Below are positions 1-7,300 of a DNA stretch of 15,339 nucleotides, piece by piece. The stretch comes from an uncultured Clostridia bacterium (GTDB taxonomy: Bacteria > Bacillota > Clostridia > Christensenellales > Borkfalkiaceae). The notes below the pieces were generated by a model. That model did no database searches. It was given only the letters and a program-made list of their open reading frames with translations, and was not told the DNA's origin. Made by a program: the position numbers and the translations under genes. Position 1 is the first letter of the stretch. Each line of letters opens with the position of its first letter. Where the stretch lies: contig CANREX010000020.1 of NCBI GenBank assembly GCA_947629735.1, positions 1-15,339 of the forward strand. Direction: 5' to 3'.

Positions 1-314
1 AAATCCGCGCGCAGATTCTTTCGGGCGAGCTTAAGGCGGGCACGATGCTGCCCTCTATCCGCATGCTCGCAAAGGAGTTGAAGATAGGCATCATCACGGC
101 AAAGCGCGCCTATGACGATCTGACGGCGGAGGGGTACACCCGCGCGGTCGCGGGCAAGGGCGTGTTCGTCGCGCAGAGCGATAAAAAGGCGATGGCGGAA
201 GCAGCGGAAGAAAAGCTGAAAGAAAAACTTGCAGACTGTGTTGACTTCGCCAAGGCTAACGGCATAGACAAAGAGAGGACGGAGGAATTGTTGGGAGAAA
301 TATGGAAGAAATGA
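1..314 (+). CDS. GntR-family transcriptional regulator, YtrA subfamily (5' end missing)
   Basis: This is the C-terminal part of a short GntR regulator. The frame is open from base 3, so the true start lies outside the window; compared with the family about 20 residues are missing. The visible part holds most of the winged helix-turn-helix: the QILSGELKAG / LPSIRMLAKEL block, then TAKRAYDDLTAEGY and the wing GKGVFVA. After it comes only a charged, probably coiled, tail of about 40 residues (KKAMAEAAEEKLKEKLADC) and no effector-binding domain, which is the YtrA-type organisation. Family members repress the ABC operon they lead, often responding to cell-envelope antibiotics. The gene overlaps the downstream ATPase by 13 bp (or 4 bp, as ATGA, if that gene starts at 311), so the two are translationally coupled. 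Autorepression of this operon is inferred; the promoter and operator are not in the window. Confidence 0.9.
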   Translation, partial: IRAQILSGELKAGTMLPSIRMLAKELKIGIITAKRAYDDLTAEGYTRAVAGKGVFVAQSDKKAMAEAAEEKLKEKLADCVDFAKANGIDKERTEELLGEIWKK

Positions 315-1204
315 CTGTAAACGCGCTTGAAATACAAAATCTGTGCGTAAATTTGGGGACGTTCCGCATTGATAATCTCAATCTCAACATTAAGCGCGGG
401 GCGATAACGGGGCTTATCGGCGCGAACGGCGCGGGGAAGTCCACCCTCATAAAGACGATAATGCGCTCGGTGCGTGCGGAAAGCGGAAAAATTTTATACG
501 GCGGAAAGAGATTTGCGGGAAACGAGCGGCAGATATTTTCATCCGTCGCGTGCGTTTTCGACGATTTGATATTCTCGCCAGCGGCAAAGCCAAAGCGGCT
601 CAAAAGGGCATATGCGGGGGTCTATCCCAATTTCGACGGCGAAATGTATGATAAACTCGCAGCCAAATTTAACCTTCCGCAGGACATAAAGGTGCACAAG
701 TATTCCTTCGGCATGAAGAAGAAGTTGTCCTTTATTATCGCGCTGTGTCAGGGCGCGGAACTTTTGATTTTGGACGAACCCACCTCGGGCATAGACCCGT
801 ACGACAGGAACGAATTGACAACTCTCATACAGGAGTTCATGTGCGACGAAAGCCATACCGTGCTCTTTTCCACGCACATAACCGAAGATTTAGACAAGAT
901 AGCCGATTATATAGTGATGATGGATGGCGGCAGAATAACGTTGAACGACAGCAAGGAAAACATAACCGAAACTTACCGCCTCGTCCGCTGTACTAATCTG
1001 ACGGACGACATGCGCGTCGGCGCGATAGGCATAAAACAGGATATGTTCGGCTACACCTTCGTCACGAAAGACAAGAATATTTCGGGCGAGGGAATACAGG
1101 TCAAGACGCCCACGATAGAGGAGCTGTTCGTTCACTTTTTGGGAGAGAGGAAGAGCATGGGAGCGGACGGCGATACGCAGTCGTTCAACATTTTCGGGAT
1201 ATGA
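302..1204 (+). CDS. ABC transporter ATP-binding protein (YtrB-like)
   Basis: Cytoplasmic ATPase subunit of an ABC transporter, 300 residues. Walker A is GANGAGKST (about residues 40-48), Walker B with the catalytic glutamate is LLILDEP (154-160), the D-loop is SGIDP, and the switch histidine is in FSTHI (H192). The signature motif is degenerate, YSFGMKKK (134-141) in place of LSGGQ, and the Q-loop region reads VACVFDDLIF with no clear glutamine. Both features are common in the YtrB/bacitracin-type group linked to GntR regulators. The last 90 residues form a C-terminal extension outside the nucleotide-binding fold. The start at 302 follows GGGAG at 293-297; ATG 311 would give an exact ATGA overlap with the regulator and is an alternative. 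It should pair with the permease starting at 1226. Substrate unknown; export of, or resistance to, an envelope-active compound is the usual role of such operons. Confidence 0.92.
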   Translation: MEEMTVNALEIQNLCVNLGTFRIDNLNLNIKRGAITGLIGANGAGKSTLIKTIMRSVRAESGKILYGGKRFAGNERQIFSSVACVFDDLIFSPAAKPKRLKRAYAGVYPNFDGEMYDKLAAKFNLPQDIKVHKYSFGMKKKLSFIIALCQGAELLILDEPTSGIDPYDRNELTTLIQEFMCDESHTVLFSTHITEDLDKIADYIVMMDGGRITLNDSKENITETYRLVRCTNLTDDMRVGAIGIKQDMFGYTFVTKDKNISGEGIQVKTPTIEELFVHFLGERKSMGADGDTQSFNIFGI

Positions 1205-1225
1205 CGATTGTCAGAGGAGATAACA

Positions 1226-1993
1226 ATGAAAGCAATCAAGAGGCAATTTATCGATTTCTTTAATTATACCCGCCTTTACCGATGCGGAATAAACACGACG
1301 AATCTTAACAAGCAGAAGATCGGGCGCACGATATTTGGCTTTATTCTGTATATCTTAGTCTTGTTCTTTATATTGTCGCAGACGTCAAACTCTGTAAACT
1401 TTATATACGGAGGAATGATAGGCGGAGTGATAGGCGTTTGCGTCATTTCGTTGTCTAAGCCATCCGCAATATCCGTCGCGCCCTTTTCACCCAAACAGCG
1501 GGTGGTGTTCAACTTCTTGGGCTCGGCGTTGATAGGAATTATCATGTCGCTGTACATTACGGCTATAATGATAATATTGTTGCTATTTATGGCGCTGTTT
1601 GTGTTTTTGATAACGGGCGAAAACGTGTTCGTGTTTGAAAACACCCCGTCGGTCGCATATCCTGCGTACGGAGAGGCGTACGCGGCGCTGTTGTCGCTCT
1701 TTGTGTACTTTGCACTGTATGCGATATGCTATATGAGCACCAAGCGCGCAAAGATAATTTCGGGCGTCGCCCTTTTGATCGGACTCGAAATTTTCAGCCT
1801 GATAATAATCAACCTTTGCGGCAAGTACGAATATTCGTTTTACAGCTTCCAGATTTATTCCGACGTGCCGATGAACATAACGAGGCTTGCTTACCCGTGG
1901 ATACCCATTCTGATACTTTCGGTTTTCACCGCCATCGCAATAGCCGCCACTATATTCAACGTGATACGGCAGTTCAAATCGGATAAAGTGTGA
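1226..1993 (+). CDS. ABC transporter permease (ABC-2-like, six transmembrane helices)
   Basis: Integral membrane protein of 255 residues, the expected partner of the preceding ATPase. Hydrophobic segments lie at about residues 35-51, 58-76, 95-130 (long, perhaps a helix plus a re-entrant turn), 151-170, 177-197 and 224-246, with a basic amphipathic N-terminus. I chose ATG 1226 because a strong AGAGGAGA ribosome binding site (1213-1220) sits 5 nt before it. A TTG at 1208 would extend the frame by six residues but would place this site inside the gene. Only 21 bp separate it from the ATPase stop, so the two are cotranscribed. No catalytic motif is visible and the substrate cannot be read from the sequence. 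The stop codon lies within the first copy of a 26-nt direct repeat. Confidence 0.85.
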   Translation: MKAIKRQFIDFFNYTRLYRCGINTTNLNKQKIGRTIFGFILYILVLFFILSQTSNSVNFIYGGMIGGVIGVCVISLSKPSAISVAPFSPKQRVVFNFLGSALIGIIMSLYITAIMIILLLFMALFVFLITGENVFVFENTPSVAYPAYGEAYAALLSLFVYFALYAICYMSTKRAKIISGVALLIGLEIFSLIIINLCGKYEYSFYSFQIYSDVPMNITRLAYPWIPILILSVFTAIAIAATIFNVIRQFKSDKV

Positions 1994-2053
1994 TAAGGCG
2001 ACAACCACCTGCGGCAACTTTGATATGATTAAGTGAGATAAAGCGACAACCAC
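1983..2053 (+). repeat. 26-nt imperfect direct repeat (two copies, 45 bp apart)
   Basis: Bases 1983-2008 and 2028-2053 match at 23 of 26 positions; both end in GCGACAACCAC. The first copy contains the last codons and stop of the permease gene, the second abuts the left arm of the terminator hairpin. The offset is 45 bp. It could be an old tandem duplication of the gene end, or a pair of protein or RNA binding sites. No function can be assigned. Confidence 0.7.
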
Positions 2054-2056
2054 GCA

Positions 2057-2087
2057 AGCCCCCGCGCACAAAAGCGCGGGGGCTCTT
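2057..2087 (+). terminator. Rho-independent terminator of the ABC operon
   Basis: A perfect 11-bp GC-rich stem (2057-2067 with 2074-2084) closes a 6-nt loop (ACAAAA) and is followed by a short, poor U tract (CTT). It lies 63 bp after the permease stop and 29 bp before the glycosyltransferase start. Read-through into the next gene is possible because the U tract is weak. Confidence 0.8.
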
Positions 2088-2112
2088 CATATACTGTACT
2101 ACCGCTGAAAAT

Positions 2113-3189
2113 ATGAATACGCTTAGCATTTGCCTTATCGCAAAGGACGAGGAAGCCGTCCTGCCGCGCTGTTTGGGCTGCATAAAGGATATTGCGGACG
2201 AGATAGTCGTTGTAGACACGGGCTCGCGCGATAATACGGCAGCCGAAGCGCGCAAGTTCACGCAAAATGTCTGTTTTTTCGAGTGGCGCGACGATTTTTC
2301 CGCCGCCCGAAATTTTTCATTTGCGCAAGCCCACTGCGATTTAATAATGTGGTTGGACGCGGACGACGTCATAACCGAAGAAAATATCGCAAAGATAGCC
2401 GCGTTGAAGTCCCGTGACGATTTCGATGTCGCCATGCTTCCCTACGCCGTGGCGTTCGACGAAAGGGATAACCCCACGTTCGTTTACTACCGCGAGCGCA
2501 TCTTCCGCCGCGCGATGGGTTGGGAGTGGCAGGGCGCTGTGCACGAGGCGATAACTCCCCGCGGCAGGGTGATAAACTGCGACGCCTGCATTTATCATAG
2601 AAAGATAAGGCAAAACGAACCTATGCGCAACCTGCGGATATATCAAAGGCTCATTTCGGAAGGCAAAACGCTCACCCCGCGCGAAAAGTTTTATTACGGG
2701 CGCGAGCTGTTCTTCAATAAAATGTATTCCGAAAGCATTGCCGTGCTCTCCGATTTTATCGCGGGCGAGGGCTGGGCGGAAAACAAAGTGGAGGCGTGTA
2801 GAACGCTCTGCCGCGCTTTCACGGCGCTCGGGCGGGCGGACGAAGCGGTCAAAGCGTTGGCGTGCGGTTTTCTTTTCTCCTTTCCGCACGCCGAAGATTG
2901 CTGCATTTTAGCCGCGCACTTCGAGGACGTCAACGATCTCCGCTCGGCAAGATATTGGTATGAGCGCGCGCTCGATTCCCCCGAAAGGGCGGAGGACGGC
3001 GGGTTCGTCGATAAAAATTACAGCGGATTTTTCCCCGCAATGAAACTGTGCGTGTTGTGCGACAGAGCGGGGGATTTGAAAAAGGCGTATTACTACAACG
3101 AGCTTGCGGGTTCGTTCAGACCGGACGACGCAAACTATATCTATAACAAAAACTACTTTAAATCGAAAGGAGTGGAAGGTACTCTATGA
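2113..3189 (+). CDS. Glycosyltransferase family 2 with C-terminal helical (TPR-like) repeats
   Basis: Cytoplasmic GT-A glycosyltransferase of 358 residues. The N-terminus LSICLIAKDEEAVLPRCL is the typical first strand and nucleotide-sugar loop of GT2 enzymes. It is followed by EIVVVDTGSRDNT (30-42), DDFSAARNFSFAQA (60-73), the metal-binding WLDADD (80-85) and the acceptor-site motif GAVHEAI (141-147) with a later histidine in IYHRKIR. Residues from about 170 to 350 are alpha-helical, with TPR-like pairs such as the block ending ARYWYERALDSPERAEDGG. This architecture is common in enzymes that glycosylate proteins. The stop overlaps the start of the collagen-like gene (ATGA), so that Thr-rich protein is the likely acceptor; this is inference by analogy with sgtA-bclA3 of Clostridioides difficile. 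No convincing ribosome binding site precedes ATG 2113. A TATACT box at 2091-2096 would leave only about 10 nt of leader. Confidence 0.9.
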   Translation: MNTLSICLIAKDEEAVLPRCLGCIKDIADEIVVVDTGSRDNTAAEARKFTQNVCFFEWRDDFSAARNFSFAQAHCDLIMWLDADDVITEENIAKIAALKSRDDFDVAMLPYAVAFDERDNPTFVYYRERIFRRAMGWEWQGAVHEAITPRGRVINCDACIYHRKIRQNEPMRNLRIYQRLISEGKTLTPREKFYYGRELFFNKMYSESIAVLSDFIAGEGWAENKVEACRTLCRAFTALGRADEAVKALACGFLFSFPHAEDCCILAAHFEDVNDLRSARYWYERALDSPERAEDGGFVDKNYSGFFPAMKLCVLCDRAGDLKKAYYYNELAGSFRPDDANYIYNKNYFKSKGVEGTL

Positions 3190-3494
3190 TGAAGAACTTG
3201 GAAGAATCGATTATGTTCTATTGCTTCGGCAACTTCGGCTTCGGGTACAGTTGCGGAAACGGCTGCGCAAATAACGGCTGCGGCGGAAGCAGAATCGGAA
3301 ACGGCTGCGGTTGCGGCTGCAACCAGACGCCCCAATGCCACAGCTTCGAAACGATAGTGATTTCCCCGACAGGCACGGGCGGCATTACAGGCGCAACAGG
3401 TGCAACTGGTGCGACAGGCGCAACGGGCGCAACGGGCGCGACGGGTCCGGAAGGTCCTGCGGGCGCAACGGGTGCAACGGAACAGGTAAATTAA
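3186..3494 (+). CDS. Small Cys/Gly-rich protein with collagen-like Gly-Ala-Thr repeats
   Basis: Protein of 102 residues in two parts. Residues 13-51 are rich in glycine, asparagine and cysteine, with eight cysteines in CxxxC, CxCxC and similar spacings. Residues 63-98 are twelve uninterrupted Gly-X-Y triplets, eight of them GAT, then the protein ends with EQVN. Such (GAT)n tracts form collagen-like triple helices in BclA-type exosporium and surface filaments, and their threonines carry O-linked sugars. Start 3186 has GAAGG 6 nt upstream and overlaps the glycosyltransferase stop. ATG 3213, preceded by GGAAG at 8 nt, would give a 93-residue protein starting MFYCFGNFGFG and is equally credible. 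No signal peptide and no C-terminal trimerising domain are seen, so it is either a naturally minimal member or the remnant of a longer one. Placement on spores or the cell surface is inferred. Confidence 0.72.
   Translation: MMKNLEESIMFYCFGNFGFGYSCGNGCANNGCGGSRIGNGCGCGCNQTPQCHSFETIVISPTGTGGITGATGATGATGATGATGATGPEGPAGATGATEQVN
3372..3479 (+). repeat. Collagen-like 9-bp tandem repeat (twelve Gly-X-Y codon triplets)
   Basis: Twelve 9-bp units encode GTG, GIT, six GAT, GPE, GPA and two GAT. Units differ mainly at third positions (GGC/GGT, GCA/GCG, ACA/ACT/ACG), so the repeat is old enough to have drifted synonymously, or is kept free of perfect identity. Changes of 9 bp would keep the frame, so length variation between strains is expected. 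Confidence 0.9.
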
Positions 3495-3557
3495 GGGAAG
3501 CTGAAAATGGCTGTCATAAGGTAAAAAAGTCAAATAAGCGTTTATCGGAGATAAAAA

Positions 3558-3590
3558 CGGGTTGACATCAACCGATATAGGGCGTATCCA
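3558..3590 (+). promoter_or_regulatory. Possible promoter with operator-like palindrome
   Basis: TTGACA (3562-3567) is a perfect -35 box and lies inside a 14-bp palindrome, GGTTGA-CA-TCAACC (3560-3573). Seventeen bases later is TATCCA (3585-3590), a poor -10 box. If used, transcription would begin near 3597 and stop at the 3730-3765 terminator, giving a non-coding RNA of roughly 165 nt. The palindrome over the -35 box would suit a repressor. The -10 is weak, so this is tentative. Confidence 0.3.
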
Positions 3591-3729
3591 AGCGCAAAAA
3601 AGCAATAATATATATAAAAATCGGTCGGAAGACGGGTCAAGCAGGTCGGAAGTTAAAAAATAAGGCAAAAATTACGAAACGGGAGGCTCGGGGAGATAAT
3701 TTATAGTAAAAATTGGCAAAAAGCGGCTT

Positions 3730-3765
3730 TCCGCCGCGCCGATTTCGGCGCGGCGGATATTTTTA
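3730..3765 (+). terminator. Rho-independent terminator downstream of the collagen-like gene
   Basis: A 12-bp stem (3730-3741 with 3746-3757), almost all G-C, closes a 4-nt ATTT loop and is followed by TATTTTTA. It lies 236 bp after the stop of the collagen-like gene, an unusually long 3' leader-out for this window, where the other terminators lie 30-85 bp after their genes. Confidence 0.85.
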
Positions 3766-4076
3766 TGTGTGTATAAAATGAATAATATACATTAAATTTT
3801 GCATAAAAATTTTTTGTGGGAAAATTTTCGCACGCGGAGCAAACAACAGTTTTTTAATTTTTCACAATAATTGTTAGAAAATTGCAAACGTCGGTTTCGA
3901 TATGAAAATATTGGTTATTTTTAGCATTTTTTATCGTTTTGCAGTGTATTTTTGCAAAAAATATTTAACAAAAAAGTTAAATTTCGGCAGGCAAAACGGG
4001 GGCGTCGGACTGATAAATATAAAAAATTTTTATCGACGATATATCATATAATTATATAAAATCATACAAAAATTCC

Positions 4077-4131
4077 TTGACAATACATTTCGTGTCAGCT
4101 ATAATAACTACAAACTATATTTCATAAGGAG
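4077..4131 (+). promoter_or_regulatory. Consensus sigma-A promoter and RBS of the giant lipoprotein gene
   Basis: TTGACA (4077-4082), a 17-bp spacer and TATAAT (4100-4105) match the housekeeping consensus exactly. The expected start of transcription is about 4112, leaving a leader of some 27 nt. AAGGAG (4126-4131) lies 7 nt before ATG 4139. The AT tracts immediately upstream could act as an UP element. The signals predict strong, constitutive expression and show that translation is meant to begin at 4139 and not at a downstream start. Confidence 0.88.
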
Positions 4132-4138
4132 TAAAATT

Positions 4139-4369
4139 ATGAAATTCAGGAAACACATTTTTTCTTGGCTGCTCACTCTTATGACTGCGGCACTTGCGCT
4201 TGCGGGCGCGGTTGCGGTAGGTTGTAAGAAAGACGAGACGCCTAAACCCGAACCCGGTCCCGAGTCGGGCGTTTACTATTTCGACGCGACTACGTCGGAA
4301 TACACCGAAACGGCGACGAGTTCAAATTCGACCTCGGCGAAGGGGAGAAGACAGGTACATACGCAGTAG
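4139..4369 (+). CDS. 5' fragment of the giant lipoprotein gene (lipoprotein signal peptide)
   Basis: As printed, the correctly initiated frame stops after 76 residues. Residues 1-28 are a signal peptide (basic MKFRKH, hydrophobic core LLTLMTAALALAGAVAV) with a lipobox AVGC; Cys29 would be lipidated after signal peptidase II cleavage, though Ala at -3 is less usual than Leu. A Lys/Pro/Glu linker and SGVYYFDATTSEYTET follow. The last 17 or so residues (SSNSTSAKGRRQVHTQ) are out of frame: the -1 frame at the same place reads GDEFKFDLGEGEKTGTYAV and continues the domain. If the break is real the cell would make only a short lipopeptide. I regard this as part of the 4139-13367 gene, not a separate one. 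Confidence 0.75.
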   Translation: MKFRKHIFSWLLTLMTAALALAGAVAVGCKKDETPKPEPGPESGVYYFDATTSEYTETATSSNSTSAKGRRQVHTQ

Positions 4370-7300
4370 ACGGTTCTTCCATAAAACTCACTTTCTCCGA
4401 CACATCGATAAATGCCATAAACATGACTTTGGCAGATGACGAGCTTTCGTTTACATATAAAGCCGTTCCCTATGTCTTCCTCAAAAAGGTTGATAGAACG
4501 GTACACTTCGAAACGAACGGCGGTTCGGCAATCTCGGACGCTACGGTCGTAAACGGCAAGAACGCCGCAAGACCGCAAGAGCCTTCATTGGTAAATCGTT
4601 CGTCGGTTGGTATTCGGACAGTGCGTTGAACAATCTTTATACGTTCAATACGCCCGTGCGCGGTGACATCACCCTGTACGCCCGTTATATCGACAACCTC
4701 GATATGGAATACACCGTATCGTTCGATGTCGGCAACGGCGTAGCGGGAATCGACCCCGTCACCACCAAGGGCGGCAGGCTGTTCGATCTTCCCACGCCCG
4801 TAAAGGCAGGGTCTGAGTTCGCGGGCTGGTACGTATCGCAGTTCTATTCCGCCGACAAACTTTCCTATCGCTATGAAGCCGAGATGCCCATCGAGGAAAA
4901 TCTCACACTTTATGCTGTATGGAAGGACGGCAACCCCATAGTAGACGTCAACGCGGACGGAATCACCGTCAGCGGGCTTTCGCTTAACACCAGATACACC
5001 GTATCGATCCTGAAACCCAACGGTTCTGCGGACGAAGGCGCGGGCACCGCTGCCAACTATGCGTATGATTTCGCTTCCAAAGAGGCGGGCGAATACGTCA
5101 TAACCGTCACCGCCGCCGATAAGACGACCACATTACATTATAATAATAAAGCGCTCTCGCGCGTAAGCCTTTTCAAGGTCACCGATACAGTTATGCAGTT
5201 TGCTCCCGTAAGCAATGTAGAGCACTACGTACTCACCGTTACTTGTGGCATAAAGGGACATAACCATACCGACATCGACCTCGAAACGAGCTGCACATGG
5301 AACTTCGCGAACTGCGACATGGCAGAGGACGGCATAAAGTTCACCGTAAAGGCGATTGCCGACGGATTTGTTCCTTCGCAGTCCGAAACCTACACGTTCA
5401 GCCGCTCTCTCGATCAGGTTGCTGGTCTTACGGTAGACGCTTCCAGCGAACTTGTAACATGGAACGCGGTAACCAACGCTAAGACATATTTCGTAACCGT
5501 CAAGGAAGGCAACAGCGAAGTCTACGCTGCCAATATCGGCAACAAGACGTCGTTCAGCCTCAAAACTTTCGGCGAAGGCAATTACACTATTTCCGTAAAG
5601 GGCGTTGCGCGTAACTGGTTGAGCGGCGTCGCTGCGGAAGCTACTTACAACAAGACCCGCCTTGCAACTCCCGGCAACGTTACCTTAAACGGCAACACCT
5701 TGTCGTGGGAAGCAGTAGAGGGAGCGACGGGCTACGTCGTATCCGTAGGCGGCACGGAATTCACGGTTGACGCTGCCGATACGACGACTTATACGATAGA
5801 TCCGTCCGCGCTCGGTGCGGAAACCAATATCAGCGTGCGCGCAAAGGGCACGGACAAGGCGGATTCGCTCGCGTCCGACGAAATCATGCTTCGCGCACAG
5901 CTTTCCAACGTTCGCTATGAAAAGGGCTTGCTCGTATGGGATCCCGTCAGCGGCGTATCGGGATACAACGTCAAGGTAAACGACGGCAAAGCCGTACAGG
6001 TTACCGACAATAAATATAAAGTAACGCTCGACCGCGAGGGTGAAAATACAATCGTCGTAACTGCTTTGGGCGAATCAGGCGCGGAGATTTCCTCCGAGAC
6101 GGTCAAAGTAAACGCATATAAGATTACTCTCGACCTCGACAAGCAGGGGTCAACCGCACCCGCACCCGTATATCGTGCGGACGGCGACCCTCTCGATCTG
6201 CCCACGCCCACGTACTTCGGCTACACATTCGAAGCGTGGTACAACGCAGCAGGCGGTTATAACGGTCAAGGCACTCGCTATGAAGATCAGACGTTCGGCG
6301 AAAGCCAGAACATAACGCTTTATGCGGGCTGGACGGCAAACATTCACACCGTAACGTTCAATGTCGGCGCATACGGCCACATGGAAACCACAAAAATGGA
6401 GGTTCGCTTCGGCGAAAGAACAACTCTTCCCGTACCTGAGAGCATGCAGAATGAATTCGCATTCTCCGGCTGGCATCGTAGCAATGACGCAGGACTTCAA
6501 GTTACTGACTATACGGGCAACATGACGAGCGCTTTCGTCTTCGACGAAGACCTCACACTATATGCTTCATATGTAGAAGTGTTTACCTTCTCGCAGGATA
6601 AAGAAACGAGCGGACTTGTAGCGGGTAAAGGACCTGCGCTTATTGGCAACATGGTTACCGAAATAACCGTTCCCGCAACTCATGACGGCAGAGTGGTAAC
6701 GAGAATTGCCGATTTGTCGAGCTGTGATAAACTTCAAGTCATCAACATACCCGATACTATTCAGCTCATTACTTTGGGCACGACGGGCATGGTATTCGAA
6801 AACGACACCGCGTTAAGGGCTATCAACGTTTATCCTTCTTACAGGTTGGAAGCGGCGGACGGCAATTACGAGTCCTACGACGGCGCACTTATTTACAACA
6901 ACCCCGGCACGGGCGAGAAAGAATTGCGTTACTTCCCTGTAGCCAAGACGGGTGACTTCACCATACCCGAAGGCGTAACGGTAATACCTTCCGGCGCATT
7001 CAATAAAGTTACCGCGCTTGAAAAGCTCTATATCAGCTATACCGTAGCGCAGATTCAGAAAGACGCGTTCAAGACTTGCTCAACGCTTCAATACATAGAA
7101 TTTCTTCCCACTCCGGAAGGCTCGAAAGCGACGAGTCTGGAATTCCGCGAGGGCGTGTTCACGTCCTGCGCGGCGTTGACCGAAATTAAATTACCCGCAA
7201 GACTCGATAGTTTTGCCACCGATACGTTCAGCGCGCTTACCAACCTTGCGAATATCGGCATAGAAGAGGGAGGAAAGTATACCGTTATTGACGGCATGCT

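Larger units (their letters stand above)
3495..4138. other. Long non-coding region with terminator, possible sRNA unit and AT-rich stretch
   Basis: This is the longest gene-free stretch in the window. Bases 3495-3729 have no plausible coding frame and include a promoter-like element with a palindrome. A strong terminator hairpin lies at 3730-3765. Bases 3766-4076 are very AT-rich with many A and T tracts and small inverted repeats such as TTAAC/GTTAA and ACAATAATTGT. A consensus promoter and ribosome binding site at 4077-4131 serve the lipoprotein gene. A 49-codon frame at 3902-4051 has no ribosome binding site and I do not call it a gene. No insertion-sequence remnant is recognised. Confidence 0.7.

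Noticed and set aside
1208..1225. TTG start for the permease, six residues upstream
   Set aside because: The strong RBS at 1213-1220 is placed exactly for ATG 1226 and would be inside the gene if TTG 1208 were used.
3372..3479. CRISPR-like or minisatellite array
   Set aside because: The 9-bp period is fully explained by Gly-X-Y codons; there are no spacers.
3495..3565. Continuation of the collagen-like protein in the next frame (GTGKLREAENGC...)
   Set aside because: That frame loses the Gly-X-Y pattern at once, stops after about 25 residues and has noncoding-like composition.
3153..3668. Long - strand frame rich in Cys, Arg and Thr opposite the collagen-like gene
   Set aside because: It is the complement of the GAT repeats and Gly/Cys codons; the + strand frame has RBS, coupling and a known repeat type.
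3902..4051. A 49-codon + strand frame (MKILVIFSIF...) in the AT-rich intergenic stretch
   Set aside because: No ribosome binding site, biased composition explained by AT richness, and no recognisable motif.
4300..4600. Programmed -1 ribosomal frameshifting at the two frame changes
   Set aside because: Neither point has a slippery X XXY YYZ heptamer, and single G insertions give clean domain sequence.
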